DNA of 64,000 bases, from positions 248,001-312,000 of the forward strand of contig NZ_PQDH01000002.1 in the NCBI RefSeq assembly GCF_002964605.1. The letters are read 5' to 3'. Origin of the DNA: Vallitalea okinawensis. Lineage in GTDB: Bacteria; Bacillota; Clostridia; Lachnospirales; PQDH01. The position numbers and the translations under genes were made by a program. Below the pieces are notes generated by a model. It was given only the letters and a program-made list of their open reading frames with translations. It made no database searches and was not told the origin of the DNA. Shown here piece by piece: positions 51,254 through 59,607 of this stretch; position 1 is the first letter of the stretch; each line of letters begins with the position of its first letter.

Positions 51254-51754
51254 CTATTTTGTTAGGATAAAGTTAAATGTATCTTCATCCTCATCTATTA
51301 ATTTGAATCCGTTTTTCTTTAAGACTTTTCTGGAACCAATATTTGCTTTTAAAACTCTTGTTGCAGTTATTGCTGTACATTTTTCATTACTAAATGCCCA
51401 TTTAATAAGAGTCTCAACAGCCTCAGACATATACCCTCTTCCCTCATATTTTGGAGTAATTCCATAACCTATCTCTACCTTACCTGTATCATCTATGCCC
51501 TTAAATCCCACTAGACCTAATGCTTTATAATCGAATTTATTAATAATTAGCCAATAGGTATACCATTCATGAATGCTCTCATCTATATCCTTCATCTTCT
51601 CAACTTTAATTCTTATTGCTTTTCTTTGGGTTTCTGAGATAATTAATTCAGAGATATCTATATGATCTCTGTCTAACTTAAAATCCTTTTCGTAATTAAT
51701 TAATTCTTCTAAACTTAGAGATTCCAAAGCTAATCGACTACTTTCAATTCTCAT
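51254..51754 (-). CDS. GNAT-family N-acetyltransferase (RimJ/RimL-like)
   Basis: 166 residues with GNAT motifs: strand pair LVGFKGIDDTGKVEIGYGIT, the acetyl-CoA segment YEGRGYMSEAVETLIKWAF and the later TATRVLKANIGSRKVLKKNG. It most resembles acetyltransferase_3 (RimJ/RimL type) enzymes, which modify protein termini or small amines. ATG follows GGAGGTAATAAC. Probably co-transcribed with the Nudix gene. Substrate unknown. Confidence 0.9.
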   Translation of the reverse strand: MRIESSRLALESLSLEELINYEKDFKLDRDHIDISELIISETQRKAIRIKVEKMKDIDESIHEWYTYWLIINKFDYKALGLVGFKGIDDTGKVEIGYGITPKYEGRGYMSEAVETLIKWAFSNEKCTAITATRVLKANIGSRKVLKKNGFKLIDEDEDTFNFILTK

Positions 51755-51892
51755 GTTATTACCTCCATATAACTCATCATTCTTTATCTATTGATACTAG
51801 CTAATATCAAACTAACTTTACCACTTTTTCAATATTAATACTAGACTTATAATTTGAGCTATGTTATCATAATGTATATAGTGTATTTAAGC

Positions 51893-51929
51893 AAAAACTA
51901 GTCACTGAGTAATACAGTAACTAGTTTTT
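51893..51929 (-). terminator. Terminator of the MBL-fold hydrolase gene
   Basis: Stem AAAAACTAGT / ACTAGTTTTT extended by CACTG / CAGT bases, with a T run on the minus strand. Confidence 0.75.
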
Positions 51930-51976
51930 CATATGATATCTATTAATTTAATCTTGTAAAAACGTTCTACTTAAAC

Positions 51977-52756
51977 CTACACTTTTATGATTTGCCCATC
52001 ATAACCAAATTGGATATGATCATATTCTTTTTCTATTGCTACATAATCGTCATAACCTAATCCATCAGATTCTTCAATATGCGTTAATATGACTTTTTTA
52101 GGTTTCAGGTCTTTAATTATTCTAAGTGTATCTCTTTCGAAATTAGTCCATTCCACATTGGTATATTTACTATAACCTTTACCGATTATCAATAGGTCAA
52201 CCTTATATAGTTCATCCATATAAGGTAAATGCATACCATGACATGGGCAATATAATACTCTTTTATTATTCTCATTGATCAAATAGGCATATGCAAAGTC
52301 GTTTAGTAGTTTAATTTTCTTTATGCTAATTGAGTTAATATTAACTTCTCTATCTGAAGAAATAACATTACAAAAATTTATGGAATGGTAAAAATCAAAG
52401 ATAGAATTTGATTTGTTAATAACAATCTCAATACTCTCCTCCGGCATATGTACATCAATTGGCTTCTTATTTTCTACACCATCCATCAAGGATTCAATAA
52501 TTCTACATCCCAGTGTATGATCTGGATGCCAATGAGTATAAAAAATATGATCAACCTCTTTTATTTCATGGTCATTCAGCTCTTCATTAATGTCTTCTGG
52601 TGTATCAAAAAGGATATTCTCATCATGTAAAAATAAGCTCTGTCCAAGTCGTTTATATGGATACCCCTTCTGCCTTGCTTCATTGCATATGGAGCAATCA
52701 CAACAAGCTCTTGGAATCCTAATAGCTCCACCACTTCCTAGTATAGTAAATTTCAT
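51977..52756 (-). CDS. MBL-fold metallo-hydrolase, PhnP-like
   Basis: 259 residues. The N-terminal GSGGAIRIPRACCDCSICNE has a Cys-rich, possibly zinc-binding, loop as in PhnP. The HxHxDH motif is in YTHWHPDHTLG (about residue 75), with further ligands in CPCHGMHLPY and LTHIEESDG. PhnP hydrolyses phosphoribosyl cyclic phosphate in phosphonate degradation, but no phn genes are present, so a related phosphodiester substrate is likely. ATG follows GAGGAGGTTAGC. Confidence 0.82.
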   Translation of the reverse strand: MKFTILGSGGAIRIPRACCDCSICNEARQKGYPYKRLGQSLFLHDENILFDTPEDINEELNDHEIKEVDHIFYTHWHPDHTLGCRIIESLMDGVENKKPIDVHMPEESIEIVINKSNSIFDFYHSINFCNVISSDREVNINSISIKKIKLLNDFAYAYLINENNKRVLYCPCHGMHLPYMDELYKVDLLIIGKGYSKYTNVEWTNFERDTLRIIKDLKPKKVILTHIEESDGLGYDDYVAIEKEYDHIQFGYDGQIIKV

Positions 52757-52795
52757 GCTAACCTCCTCACCTTAGTATTTTATTAAGCTATGCAT

Positions 52796-52826
52796 AAATC
52801 CGCCTTAGTCGTGGTAAGGCGGATTT
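52796..52826 (-). terminator. Terminator of the alpha/beta-hydrolase gene
   Basis: A 12-bp perfect stem, AAATCCGCCTTA / TAAGGCGGATTT, with a 7-nt loop, directly downstream of the stop codon. Confidence 0.75.
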
Positions 52827-52828
52827 AT

Positions 52829-53779
52829 TTACATGTTAATAAATTTAAAAGCTTCCTCAAGTAAATCATTAAAATTATCAGGATAATCATGGTCTAAATT
52901 CTTTATTAATTTGAATTTATTTGGTAACCCTTTATTATTTAGCATATCAATGAACTTCATAGCACCTTCAAGACAGTCTTCATCTTGATCTCCACATATA
53001 ACATAACTCTTTATACCTTTTATCCTTAGCAGCTCTAAAAGATTTTCCCATTCATCAATTTCCGGTAACCAAGGTCCTACAAAGATTAAACCTTTTACTT
53101 GGATTAAATCATTTAAAACAGTATTAAGGGACACTCTCGCTCCAGCAGAGAAACCACCTAAAATAATACTTTCAGAATCAACATTGTATTCTTTTAGTAG
53201 CTTATCGTAGTGGTTCTTCAGTTCATCAGCACCTTTTGCTATATCTTCCCAATTATAAGCATCAGAAAACTCTATTTGAGATGATTGAGGTAGAGCTAAC
53301 ATGTTACTATCTTTCAAGCAAGAGCTCCAATTTTTCTCTGTTATGAAAATGTTCTCTTGATTACCATGCAATGCTATGATCAACTGTCTCTTTTGTTCCT
53401 GATCCGAATCATTTGTCATGATTACCTTTAAATCGGGCTTAGAATCTTTTAGCGTTTCTAGCTCTCTTGTTTTGCATATGTTTGCTAATTCAATAAATTG
53501 GTCTTTTTTATATAATGGTTCAAGGTCATCATCTTCCATTAAATACTCATATGAGTACCAATAGCCTTTATCAACAACTGCTTCTTTCATTATTTCTAAT
53601 GATAAATCAGTTAACCCTGCTTTGCAGGCTATTGCGTAACGAAAATTAAAAATTTGTGCTTCATTACCTTCTACCTTAGGAGCATTTTCTGTAATATAAT
53701 TATAAGCTTCTAAGTATTCATCTTTTAAATATATTTGCAAAGTTTCATTGATTAGTTTTGTATATGTCATATCTCTCAT
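52829..53779 (-). CDS. Alpha/beta-hydrolase with N-terminal helical (TPR-like) region
   Basis: 316 residues. The first about 115 residues are helical and repeat-like (LINETLQIYLKDEYLEAYNY, FNFRYAIACKAGLTDLSLEI). The rest is an esterase fold: strand LIIALHGNQENI, nucleophile Ser in ILGGFSAGARVSL (about residue 213), Asp in VICGDQDEDC and His in NLDHDYPDNF. That is the carboxylesterase/phospholipase type. No signal peptide. The substrate is unknown. The single-gene unit is preceded by AGGGGCAAATT. Confidence 0.82.
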   Translation of the reverse strand: MRDMTYTKLINETLQIYLKDEYLEAYNYITENAPKVEGNEAQIFNFRYAIACKAGLTDLSLEIMKEAVVDKGYWYSYEYLMEDDDLEPLYKKDQFIELANICKTRELETLKDSKPDLKVIMTNDSDQEQKRQLIIALHGNQENIFITEKNWSSCLKDSNMLALPQSSQIEFSDAYNWEDIAKGADELKNHYDKLLKEYNVDSESIILGGFSAGARVSLNTVLNDLIQVKGLIFVGPWLPEIDEWENLLELLRIKGIKSYVICGDQDEDCLEGAMKFIDMLNNKGLPNKFKLIKNLDHDYPDNFNDLLEEAFKFINM

Positions 53780-53886
53780 AATTTGCCCCTATCTTTATTT
53801 TTCTTATTCATTACTTAATTTGGTAAATCGTTATTTAATCATTGTATCATAAACATTGTTAATAATCCATAACTGGTATTCTAATT

Positions 53887-54198
53887 TCAGTAGTCATTAA
53901 TAACATCTTCAATAATCTTTATTTTATCATCTTCTGTGTATTTATCATCATCAAAAATAATATCAATCACCGGCTCATATAGACCATAAAACAAATCAAA
54001 ATCATATTTTTCATAAAGGCTATATTTACCACTATCAATGGTATCATAAAGGTACTCTCTTAATCTAATGACTTCCTCATTTATATTGTTGTTACTCTCA
54101 AATGCAGCAACTTCATCTTCAACACTGTTAACAACATAACCACTAATATGTCTTTGCGTTTCGCCATATTTTGTATAGAGTTCAAATGGTTGTTTACC
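53887..54198 (-). pseudogene. 5'-truncated gene remnant
   Basis: An open frame of 103 codons ends at a TGA (53887-53889), but it opens directly after an in-frame TGA (54199-54201) and has no start codon or ribosome binding site near its 5' end. The translation begins GKQPFELYTKYGETQRHISG and is acidic and Tyr-rich towards the end (KIIEDVINDY). Codon use and composition look protein-coding. It seems to be the 3' part of a gene whose beginning was deleted. No homology recognised. 54199-54318 holds only the promoter region of the next gene. Confidence 0.5.
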
Positions 54199-54318
54199 TC
54201 AGATCATCTACTCAACTAGTAAGCGAATTTTCTCAAATAAGACGTTATTGTTATTAATTGGTCTATCATATACAATTAAACTATATTAATCACTATTGAG
54301 GAATTGGAGGGGAATTAA

Positions 54319-55446
54319 ATGGATAGAATTAAACTTTCAATAGCAAACTTAAGAAAAGAGAAAGGAATAACTCAGACTGAATTAGCTGATTCTCTTGGGG
54401 TGTCCTTTCAGTCTATAAGCAAATGGGAGACTGGTATAACCTTGCCCGATATAACACTGTTACCAACTCTTGCAGATTATTTCGAAGTGTCAGTAGATCA
54501 AATTCTAGGCTTAAAACCTTTAAATAACAGAGAATATATATTACGAAGAACTGATAGTAAAGAACATTGGGATCATCGATTGGACTATTTAAAAAATTCT
54601 AGACCATATATTTGGAACAATGACTATATGGAATTTCTAATTGATAAGGTGTGGCAAATATCCAAACCAATCAACATAGTCGACTTTGGTTGTGGCTATG
54701 GGTACTTAGGTTTGTTGTTGTTACCTAAGCTACCGAAAGGCAGTACATATACAGGTGTCGATGTTAGTGATAAGCTTATAGAGGAAGCAAGAACTCTTTT
54801 TAAGGATAGCTGCTATAAGACTGAGTTTATTCAGAGTGATTTAAACCTTTTCAAAACCACAGAAAAGTATGATATGGCAATATGTCAATGTAGATTAAGA
54901 CACTTACCAGATCCAAAAGAAACATTAAAGAATATGGTTGATGCTGTCTTTGCCGGAGGTATGGTTGTTACAATATCTATCAATAGAGAACTTGAAAATG
55001 CAGGTCTTTATATAGACGGATTGGATTATAGTTCTTTTGACTATAAAACATCTGCATTAAAAAAGCTATGGAAAACAGAGCTGCATTCAGAAGGTAGAGA
55101 TTATTCTGTTGGTATGAAAATCCCAATTTATATGCAAGAATTAGGTTTAAAAAACATAGATGTCCGAATGAATGATAAGATTAACTATATTAACCCCGAT
55201 GAAGATAGCGTTTATTACAGCGAGCAAATCAGTTCACTACTAAAAACAAATAGTTGGGATAAACCTATACCAAATGATGAACAAGAAAGAATTATTGATC
55301 TCTTTATGAATAGGGGGTTGACCCGTGCTGAAGCAGAATCGTATGTGAAAACAGAGATGGCAATCAGTAATTATTTACTAGCTAATAAGGAAAACGTATC
55401 TATTCTCATGGCACAATGTTTGCTTATAACTTACGGAATAAAATAA
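54319..55446 (+). CDS. Fusion of XRE helix-turn-helix and SAM-dependent methyltransferase
   Basis: 375 residues. The first about 62 are a Cro/CI-type DNA-binding domain (ITQTELADSLGVSFQSISKW, ending VDQILGLKP). The rest has a class I methyltransferase fold with SAM motif IVDFGCGYGYLGLLLL (about residue 120), the acidic residue in YTGVDVSDKLI and motif IV in YDMAICQCRLRHLPDP. Such fusions occur in Firmicutes and may be regulators that sense or methylate a small molecule. The gene stands alone: GAGGGGAATTAA precedes the ATG and a terminator follows. Confidence 0.88.
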   Translation: MDRIKLSIANLRKEKGITQTELADSLGVSFQSISKWETGITLPDITLLPTLADYFEVSVDQILGLKPLNNREYILRRTDSKEHWDHRLDYLKNSRPYIWNNDYMEFLIDKVWQISKPINIVDFGCGYGYLGLLLLPKLPKGSTYTGVDVSDKLIEEARTLFKDSCYKTEFIQSDLNLFKTTEKYDMAICQCRLRHLPDPKETLKNMVDAVFAGGMVVTISINRELENAGLYIDGLDYSSFDYKTSALKKLWKTELHSEGRDYSVGMKIPIYMQELGLKNIDVRMNDKINYINPDEDSVYYSEQISSLLKTNSWDKPIPNDEQERIIDLFMNRGLTRAEAESYVKTEMAISNYLLANKENVSILMAQCLLITYGIK

Positions 55447-55473
55447 ATCTATTGACTATCTGCGTAACTGTTA

Positions 55474-55509
55474 AAGAACTGCTTCTCTTCTATTGAAGCA
55501 GTTCTTCAT
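55474..55509 (+). terminator. Terminator of the XRE-methyltransferase gene
   Basis: A 12-bp perfect stem, AAGAACTGCTTC / GAAGCAGTTCTT, with a 9-nt loop. Confidence 0.75.
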
Positions 55510-55536
55510 CATCTTCCCTATTCAAAAACTGGTTTC

Positions 55537-56148
55537 TTATTGAAGAAAAAAATTAATACCATGGATTAAAAATTCATTGAGCTCATTTAATCTTATTCTT
55601 AGTTCACTTTCCGATAACTGATCTCTTAAAAATTTTTCGAAGGGATTAATATATAAATCACATAAACTCTTAATTAAATCCTCACTAGGCATCTTTTTAA
55701 GGACTTGAGGATGGGTCTTAAACTTCTCCTTAGCTGTAGATACTTCAATATCATAGTATAACTCTTTCAGTTCATTCCTGAAATCTGCATATTGACTTCC
55801 TGTTGATTTTATTAATAATAATTTAAGGACCTCTTTATTTTTAGCAACATAACTGATTAGTTGACTGATCGTTTTTTCAAGATCTGATTCGTAATGATCT
55901 ATTCTTGTATAGTACATACTAATAGCCTCAGTGGTATTGAAATGCAAAATTTCCTGGTATACGTCTTTTACAATTTTTTGAAATAACTCTTCTTTGTTTA
56001 TAAAATAGTTGTACATATTACTAACAGAGATTTTACTCTTCTTGGCTATATCACGCATAGATGAATTTAGAAAACCTTTTTCCATGAATTCTTCTTTAGC
56101 ATTCAATAGAATTCTCTTTTTTATTTCATCTTTTTTATATTGAGCCAT
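55537..56148 (-). CDS. TetR/AcrR-family regulator
   Basis: 203 residues from ATG 56148 (GGAGG six nt upstream). The helix-turn-helix is SMRDIAKKSKISVSNMYNYF, followed by an all-helical effector domain. It overlaps the last 14 bp of the alpha/beta-hydrolase gene, so both are one operon with coupled translation. A palindrome in the operon promoter (57046-57062) is its probable site. A frame up to 56205 exists but runs further into the hydrolase gene without a ribosome binding site. Confidence 0.88.
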   Translation of the reverse strand: MAQYKKDEIKKRILLNAKEEFMEKGFLNSSMRDIAKKSKISVSNMYNYFINKEELFQKIVKDVYQEILHFNTTEAISMYYTRIDHYESDLEKTISQLISYVAKNKEVLKLLLIKSTGSQYADFRNELKELYYDIEVSTAKEKFKTHPQVLKKMPSEDLIKSLCDLYINPFEKFLRDQLSESELRIRLNELNEFLIHGINFFLQ

Positions 56149-57028
56149 TATTCTCCTCCATGAACTTAAGCATTTTTCTATTGACCAATTCTGCTTCTCG
56201 ATCAATCATGGGCATGTGACCACCATGTGTAAATCTTATATACTCTGCACCTTTTATCCCTTCTGCAGGAAGATCACCGTTTGATACAGGTATTTGATTA
56301 TCCGAAGGACTAAAGAGAATTAATGTAGGTACCTTTACATTGCTAAAGTCAAATTCTTTCATTTCACTGTAATTCTTTATATCATTGAATGAACCAATAT
56401 TTCTTAATGAAGGTGGTGCGGTCATCTCAAAGAAATTATCTAATAACGCTAATCTTTCATCATTCTCCTTGACATAGTTGTAATCAACTCCAAGTTCTTC
56501 AGCACTCTTTTTTCTAAAAGAGCTCTTGAAGACTCTGCTCATATTCCATAACATCCAGATTCCTCTATTCGATAGCATCATTTTCTCAAACTTTGTGATT
56601 TTATGTACCCAACGGTGAGATACAGCACAAAATAGTATTAATCCATTCACATATTCAGGATACTTTAATGCAAAAGCAATAGCAGGTGGACCACCAGCAG
56701 ACCATGCATGAACAAATACTTTTTTAATCTTCAATTTATCTAAAAAATTCTTAAAAAAATCAGCTTGTTCTTCAATACTCTTACCTAACGCTAAATCTGT
56801 ACCTAAAAAACCCGGTCTAGAGGGTGTTACAACTCTATACCCCTGCTGAGTAAAATCCTTTAAGAATACAGGTCCTATATCAGCTCCAGCTGGAGATCCA
56901 TGAGAGTGAAGAATCACTGGTCCCTTACCGATATCCGTATAGTGTATAGAACCTCTTTCAGTATGTAGATATTGTGCATCTTTGTATGCTTGTTCTTTCA
57001 TCATATGAAACCACTTTTCATATCTCAT
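56135..57028 (-). CDS. Alpha/beta-fold hydrolase
   Basis: 297 residues. Oxyanion region HSHGSPAGADIGP, nucleophile Ser in VHAWSAGGPPAIAFALKYP (about residue 115), Asp in LILFSPSDNQIP and catalytic His in FTHGGHMPMIDR. These features fit the epoxide-hydrolase/esterase/haloalkane-type group; no more precise reaction can be given. It is the first gene of a two-gene operon with a TetR regulator, so a compound sensed by that regulator may be its substrate. AGGGGATTAGTT precedes the ATG. Confidence 0.85.
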   Translation of the reverse strand: MRYEKWFHMMKEQAYKDAQYLHTERGSIHYTDIGKGPVILHSHGSPAGADIGPVFLKDFTQQGYRVVTPSRPGFLGTDLALGKSIEEQADFFKNFLDKLKIKKVFVHAWSAGGPPAIAFALKYPEYVNGLILFCAVSHRWVHKITKFEKMMLSNRGIWMLWNMSRVFKSSFRKKSAEELGVDYNYVKENDERLALLDNFFEMTAPPSLRNIGSFNDIKNYSEMKEFDFSNVKVPTLILFSPSDNQIPVSNGDLPAEGIKGAEYIRFTHGGHMPMIDREAELVNRKMLKFMEENNGSI

Positions 57029-57045
57029 AACTAATCCCCTCCAAT

Positions 57046-57062
57046 AAAGAACAGTGTTCTTT
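57046..57062 (-). promoter_or_regulatory. Palindromic operator of the hydrolase-TetR operon
   Basis: AAAGAACAGTGTTCTTT is a perfect 8-1-8 palindrome about 18 bp before the hydrolase start codon, downstream of promoter-like TTGACA (57089-57094) and TATAAA (57068-57073, spacing only 15). The operon encodes its own TetR protein, the obvious candidate ligand. Confidence 0.65.
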
Positions 57063-57125
57063 TTTAATTTATACTAAATTAATTTCTTTGTCAAGCATGC
57101 AAGATTATTTAACTCTACTCATAAG

Positions 57126-57154
57126 CAAAAAAAAGCCCCTTTAAGGGCCTTCCT
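57126..57154 (-). terminator. Terminator of the repeat-protein gene
   Basis: A GC-rich hairpin (AAGGCCCTT / AAAGGGGCTT with one mismatch) followed by a run of T on the minus strand, 13 nt after the stop codon. Confidence 0.7.
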
Positions 57155-57166
57155 TGATATTACTTT

Positions 57167-58081
57167 TTAAAGTTCTTCAACGTTTACTTCGACTTCTTTT
57201 TGTTCTCTCATGTATTCTCTGTACTCTTTTAATGTCATGCCTAGTTCTTCTGCAGCCTCTGTATCACTTTCTATTTTAGCTTTTAATTCCTCTACTGTAA
57301 TTCCTTTTTCTGCAGCTAATTCATCTAATTTTGCTTCTCTTTCTGCTTGGCGTTCTGCATCAAGATACTCTTTGTATTCATCCCTAGTCATACCTAATTC
57401 TTCAGCTTCAAGTTTATGGGCTTCTATTAGCGCTTCTGCTTCTTCAAATGTAATACCTCTATTGGCTGCAATCTCTTCAATTCTTGCTACCCTTGCTGCT
57501 TCTCTTTCAGCTTTCTTGTATTCTCTGTATTCTTCCATCGTCATACCTAACTCTTCAGCTTCTGCTTTCCCCGCTTCAATATGAGCTATTAATTCTTCAA
57601 CGGTAATTCCTTTTTCTGCTGCTTTTTCTTCTAATTTTGCTTCTCGTTCTGCTTCTAGATATTCTCTGTATTCTTCCAATGTCATGCCTAATTCTTCAGC
57701 CGTAAGTTTACGTTCTTCAATAAGTGCTTCAGCTTCTTCAAGTGTAATCCCCCTGTTGGCTGCAATCTCTTCTATTTTTGCTTCTCTAGCAGCTTCTCTA
57801 TCAGCTTTCTTATATTCTCTGTATTCTTCCATTGTCATGCCTAATTCTTCTGCTTCAGCTTTTGCACTTTCTAATTGCTCAACTAATTCTTCTATAGTAA
57901 TTTCTTTTTCAGCAGCCTTTTCTTCAAGTCTCGCTTCACGTTCTGCTTTCTTGGCTTCTTTATCTGCTTTTTTTGTCTCAACAGTTGTTGCTTGATCTTG
58001 CTCTACCTCGTTAGCAGATACATTCATTGCACTTCCTAAAAGCATCATTGTTACTAAACTTCTTGTGATAAATTTTTTCAT
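57167..58081 (-). CDS. Secreted Glu/Ala-rich tandem-repeat protein
   Basis: 304 residues with a signal peptide (MKKFITRSLVTMMLLGSAMN, cleavage after VSANE-type sequence). The rest is five helical repeats marked by EELGMT at about residues 78, 129, 177, 228 and 278. Two repeat types alternate: A (EKAAEKGITVEEL) and B (IAANRGITLEEAEALIE), giving a higher-order unit of about 99 residues. The protein is strongly acidic and probably forms helices on the cell surface. Start ATG follows AGGAGGAAAATATT. The direct repeats upstream resemble a response-regulator site, and the adjacent two-component genes may control it. Confidence 0.75.
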   Translation of the reverse strand: MKKFITRSLVTMMLLGSAMNVSANEVEQDQATTVETKKADKEAKKAEREARLEEKAAEKEITIEELVEQLESAKAEAEELGMTMEEYREYKKADREAAREAKIEEIAANRGITLEEAEALIEERKLTAEELGMTLEEYREYLEAEREAKLEEKAAEKGITVEELIAHIEAGKAEAEELGMTMEEYREYKKAEREAARVARIEEIAANRGITFEEAEALIEAHKLEAEELGMTRDEYKEYLDAERQAEREAKLDELAAEKGITVEELKAKIESDTEAAEELGMTLKEYREYMREQKEVEVNVEEL

Positions 58082-58175
58082 AATATTTTCCTCCTAAATG
58101 TATGTTTTGTAAGCTGATGTGTCATTCATCACTAACTTACAAACATAGTTTACTGCTCAATTGTGGAATAAAAAT

Positions 58176-58202
58176 ATTATAAATGTGGCAATAATGTGGC
58201 AA
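58176..58202 (-). promoter_or_regulatory. Direct repeats and -10 box upstream of the repeat-protein gene
   Basis: On the minus strand TTGCCACATT occurs twice (58193-58202 and 58182-58191), 11 bp apart, and TATAAT (58176-58181) follows directly. Tandem repeats one helical turn apart in the -35 area are the usual binding form of OmpR-type response regulators; the two-component genes start just upstream. Confidence 0.55.
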
Positions 58203-58206
58203 AAAA

Positions 58207-59598
58207 TCATTTTGGTAGTTTAATGAGAAATTCTGCACCGCCAGCCTCAATATTGTGGGCTGTAACCTCTCCTTGATGACCTTGAACAATCTTTTTAACA
58301 ATGGACATACCTAAACCGCTTCCTTCTTTTTCGCCCTTGTAAAAACGATCAAATAGTTTATTCAGGTCTATGTCACCAAATCCCTTACCATTATCACAAA
58401 TCCTAATTTCAAAACAATTACTTCTAATTGTAGTTTCTACATCTATTGTGTCCTTTGTGTACTTCAAGCAATTGGATAATAAATTAATAATCACTTGAAT
58501 CATTTTGTCTTCATCAACAATAAGTCTAATATCTTCCCCTGGTGTGTAATAGATATCAATATCATTAAGAATAGCTATACTCTCTATCTTTTCAATAGCA
58601 TTAATGATAATTTGATTCACACTACATTCTTTCATATCAAAGAACTCTTCAACTGTATCCAATTTAGATAGAAAAATGATATCATCAACAAACTTTTTGA
58701 TTCTTTGACTCTCATCGATGATAATATCTAAAGCATGTTCTTTGTCTTCAAACATGTCTTCTTTCAACCCTTCAGCATACCCTTGTATGGACATCAGAGG
58801 TGTCTTTAATTCATGAGAAATATTCTGAAAGAATTCTTTTTGATTCGTATCGTATTGCTGAATACTATCTGCCATTGTATTAATGGCTATAGCCAAATCT
58901 TCAATCTCATCACCAGTTTTTATATCTGCTTTCTCTTTAAAATCTCGATTGGCAAGCTTCTCAGCAGTACCTTTAAGCTGCTTAATAGGTCTTGTCATTT
59001 TTCTTGATATGAGCCAACCGATTATAATGGATATGATTCCAACACTCAACATTGATAATATAAGCATTCCAAAGATATAGCGATTGATATCATTTACTTG
59101 AGTTGTTGGCATATAGGTAATAATAATACCATCAAAGGTACTGTCTTTCATATTTACTTCAAGTGCAGGTAATGCCACTGCTAAGCATTCTTGATCATCT
59201 AGTGTAATTCTAAAAAGCCGGCCATCTGTTCTAGTACTATTACGAACTTTATCAATTTCTTCATCTGTTAATACTAATTTTCGGTTAGTAGATGATAATT
59301 GCTGCCATCCTTTTCTTGGAACTTTAATAAGGATAATATTTTCGCTCTCAAATTCCATTCTTTGAATACCAATTTTTTCCTTATATTCTATTAGACTTTC
59401 TCTATCGATCACCCGATTATCTCCATCTACTCCAATGGATGTTAAGAATAGCTTAGATTCTCGCTTAAGATCCCTAGTGATATCTTCTTCTATGTATTTC
59501 TTTACAGCAAAACTTGATAAAATCCCCATAAGCAATAAGGCAAATACAACACTAAATACGTTTAATCGTATAATCTTACCGAAAATACTTTTCTTCAT
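58207..59598 (-). CDS. Sensor histidine kinase
   Basis: 463 residues: helix about 10-32, extracytoplasmic domain about 33-165, second helix about 170-192, HAMP about 193-245, phospho-acceptor His in FFQNISHELKTPLMSIQGYA (about residue 262), then ATPase boxes LLSNCLKYT, ICDNGKGFGD and GSGLGMSIVKKI. It autophosphorylates and passes phosphate to the response regulator whose gene ends 9 nt upstream. The signal is not known. Its stop codon lies just before the direct repeats of the repeat-protein promoter. Confidence 0.95.
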   Translation of the reverse strand: MKKSIFGKIIRLNVFSVVFALLLMGILSSFAVKKYIEEDITRDLKRESKLFLTSIGVDGDNRVIDRESLIEYKEKIGIQRMEFESENIILIKVPRKGWQQLSSTNRKLVLTDEEIDKVRNSTRTDGRLFRITLDDQECLAVALPALEVNMKDSTFDGIIITYMPTTQVNDINRYIFGMLILSMLSVGIISIIIGWLISRKMTRPIKQLKGTAEKLANRDFKEKADIKTGDEIEDLAIAINTMADSIQQYDTNQKEFFQNISHELKTPLMSIQGYAEGLKEDMFEDKEHALDIIIDESQRIKKFVDDIIFLSKLDTVEEFFDMKECSVNQIIINAIEKIESIAILNDIDIYYTPGEDIRLIVDEDKMIQVIINLLSNCLKYTKDTIDVETTIRSNCFEIRICDNGKGFGDIDLNKLFDRFYKGEKEGSGLGMSIVKKIVQGHQGEVTAHNIEAGGAEFLIKLPK

Positions 59599-59607
59599 CC
59601 TTTACAC

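Noticed and set aside
57200-57990. Possible CRISPR or tandem array from the evenly spaced repeats
   Set aside because: The repeats are coding, about 150 bp long, diverged and without unique spacers.
57210-57995. Long antisense frames rich in Ser and Ala across the repeat-protein gene
   Set aside because: They mirror the Glu/Ala codons of the real gene and lack start signals.
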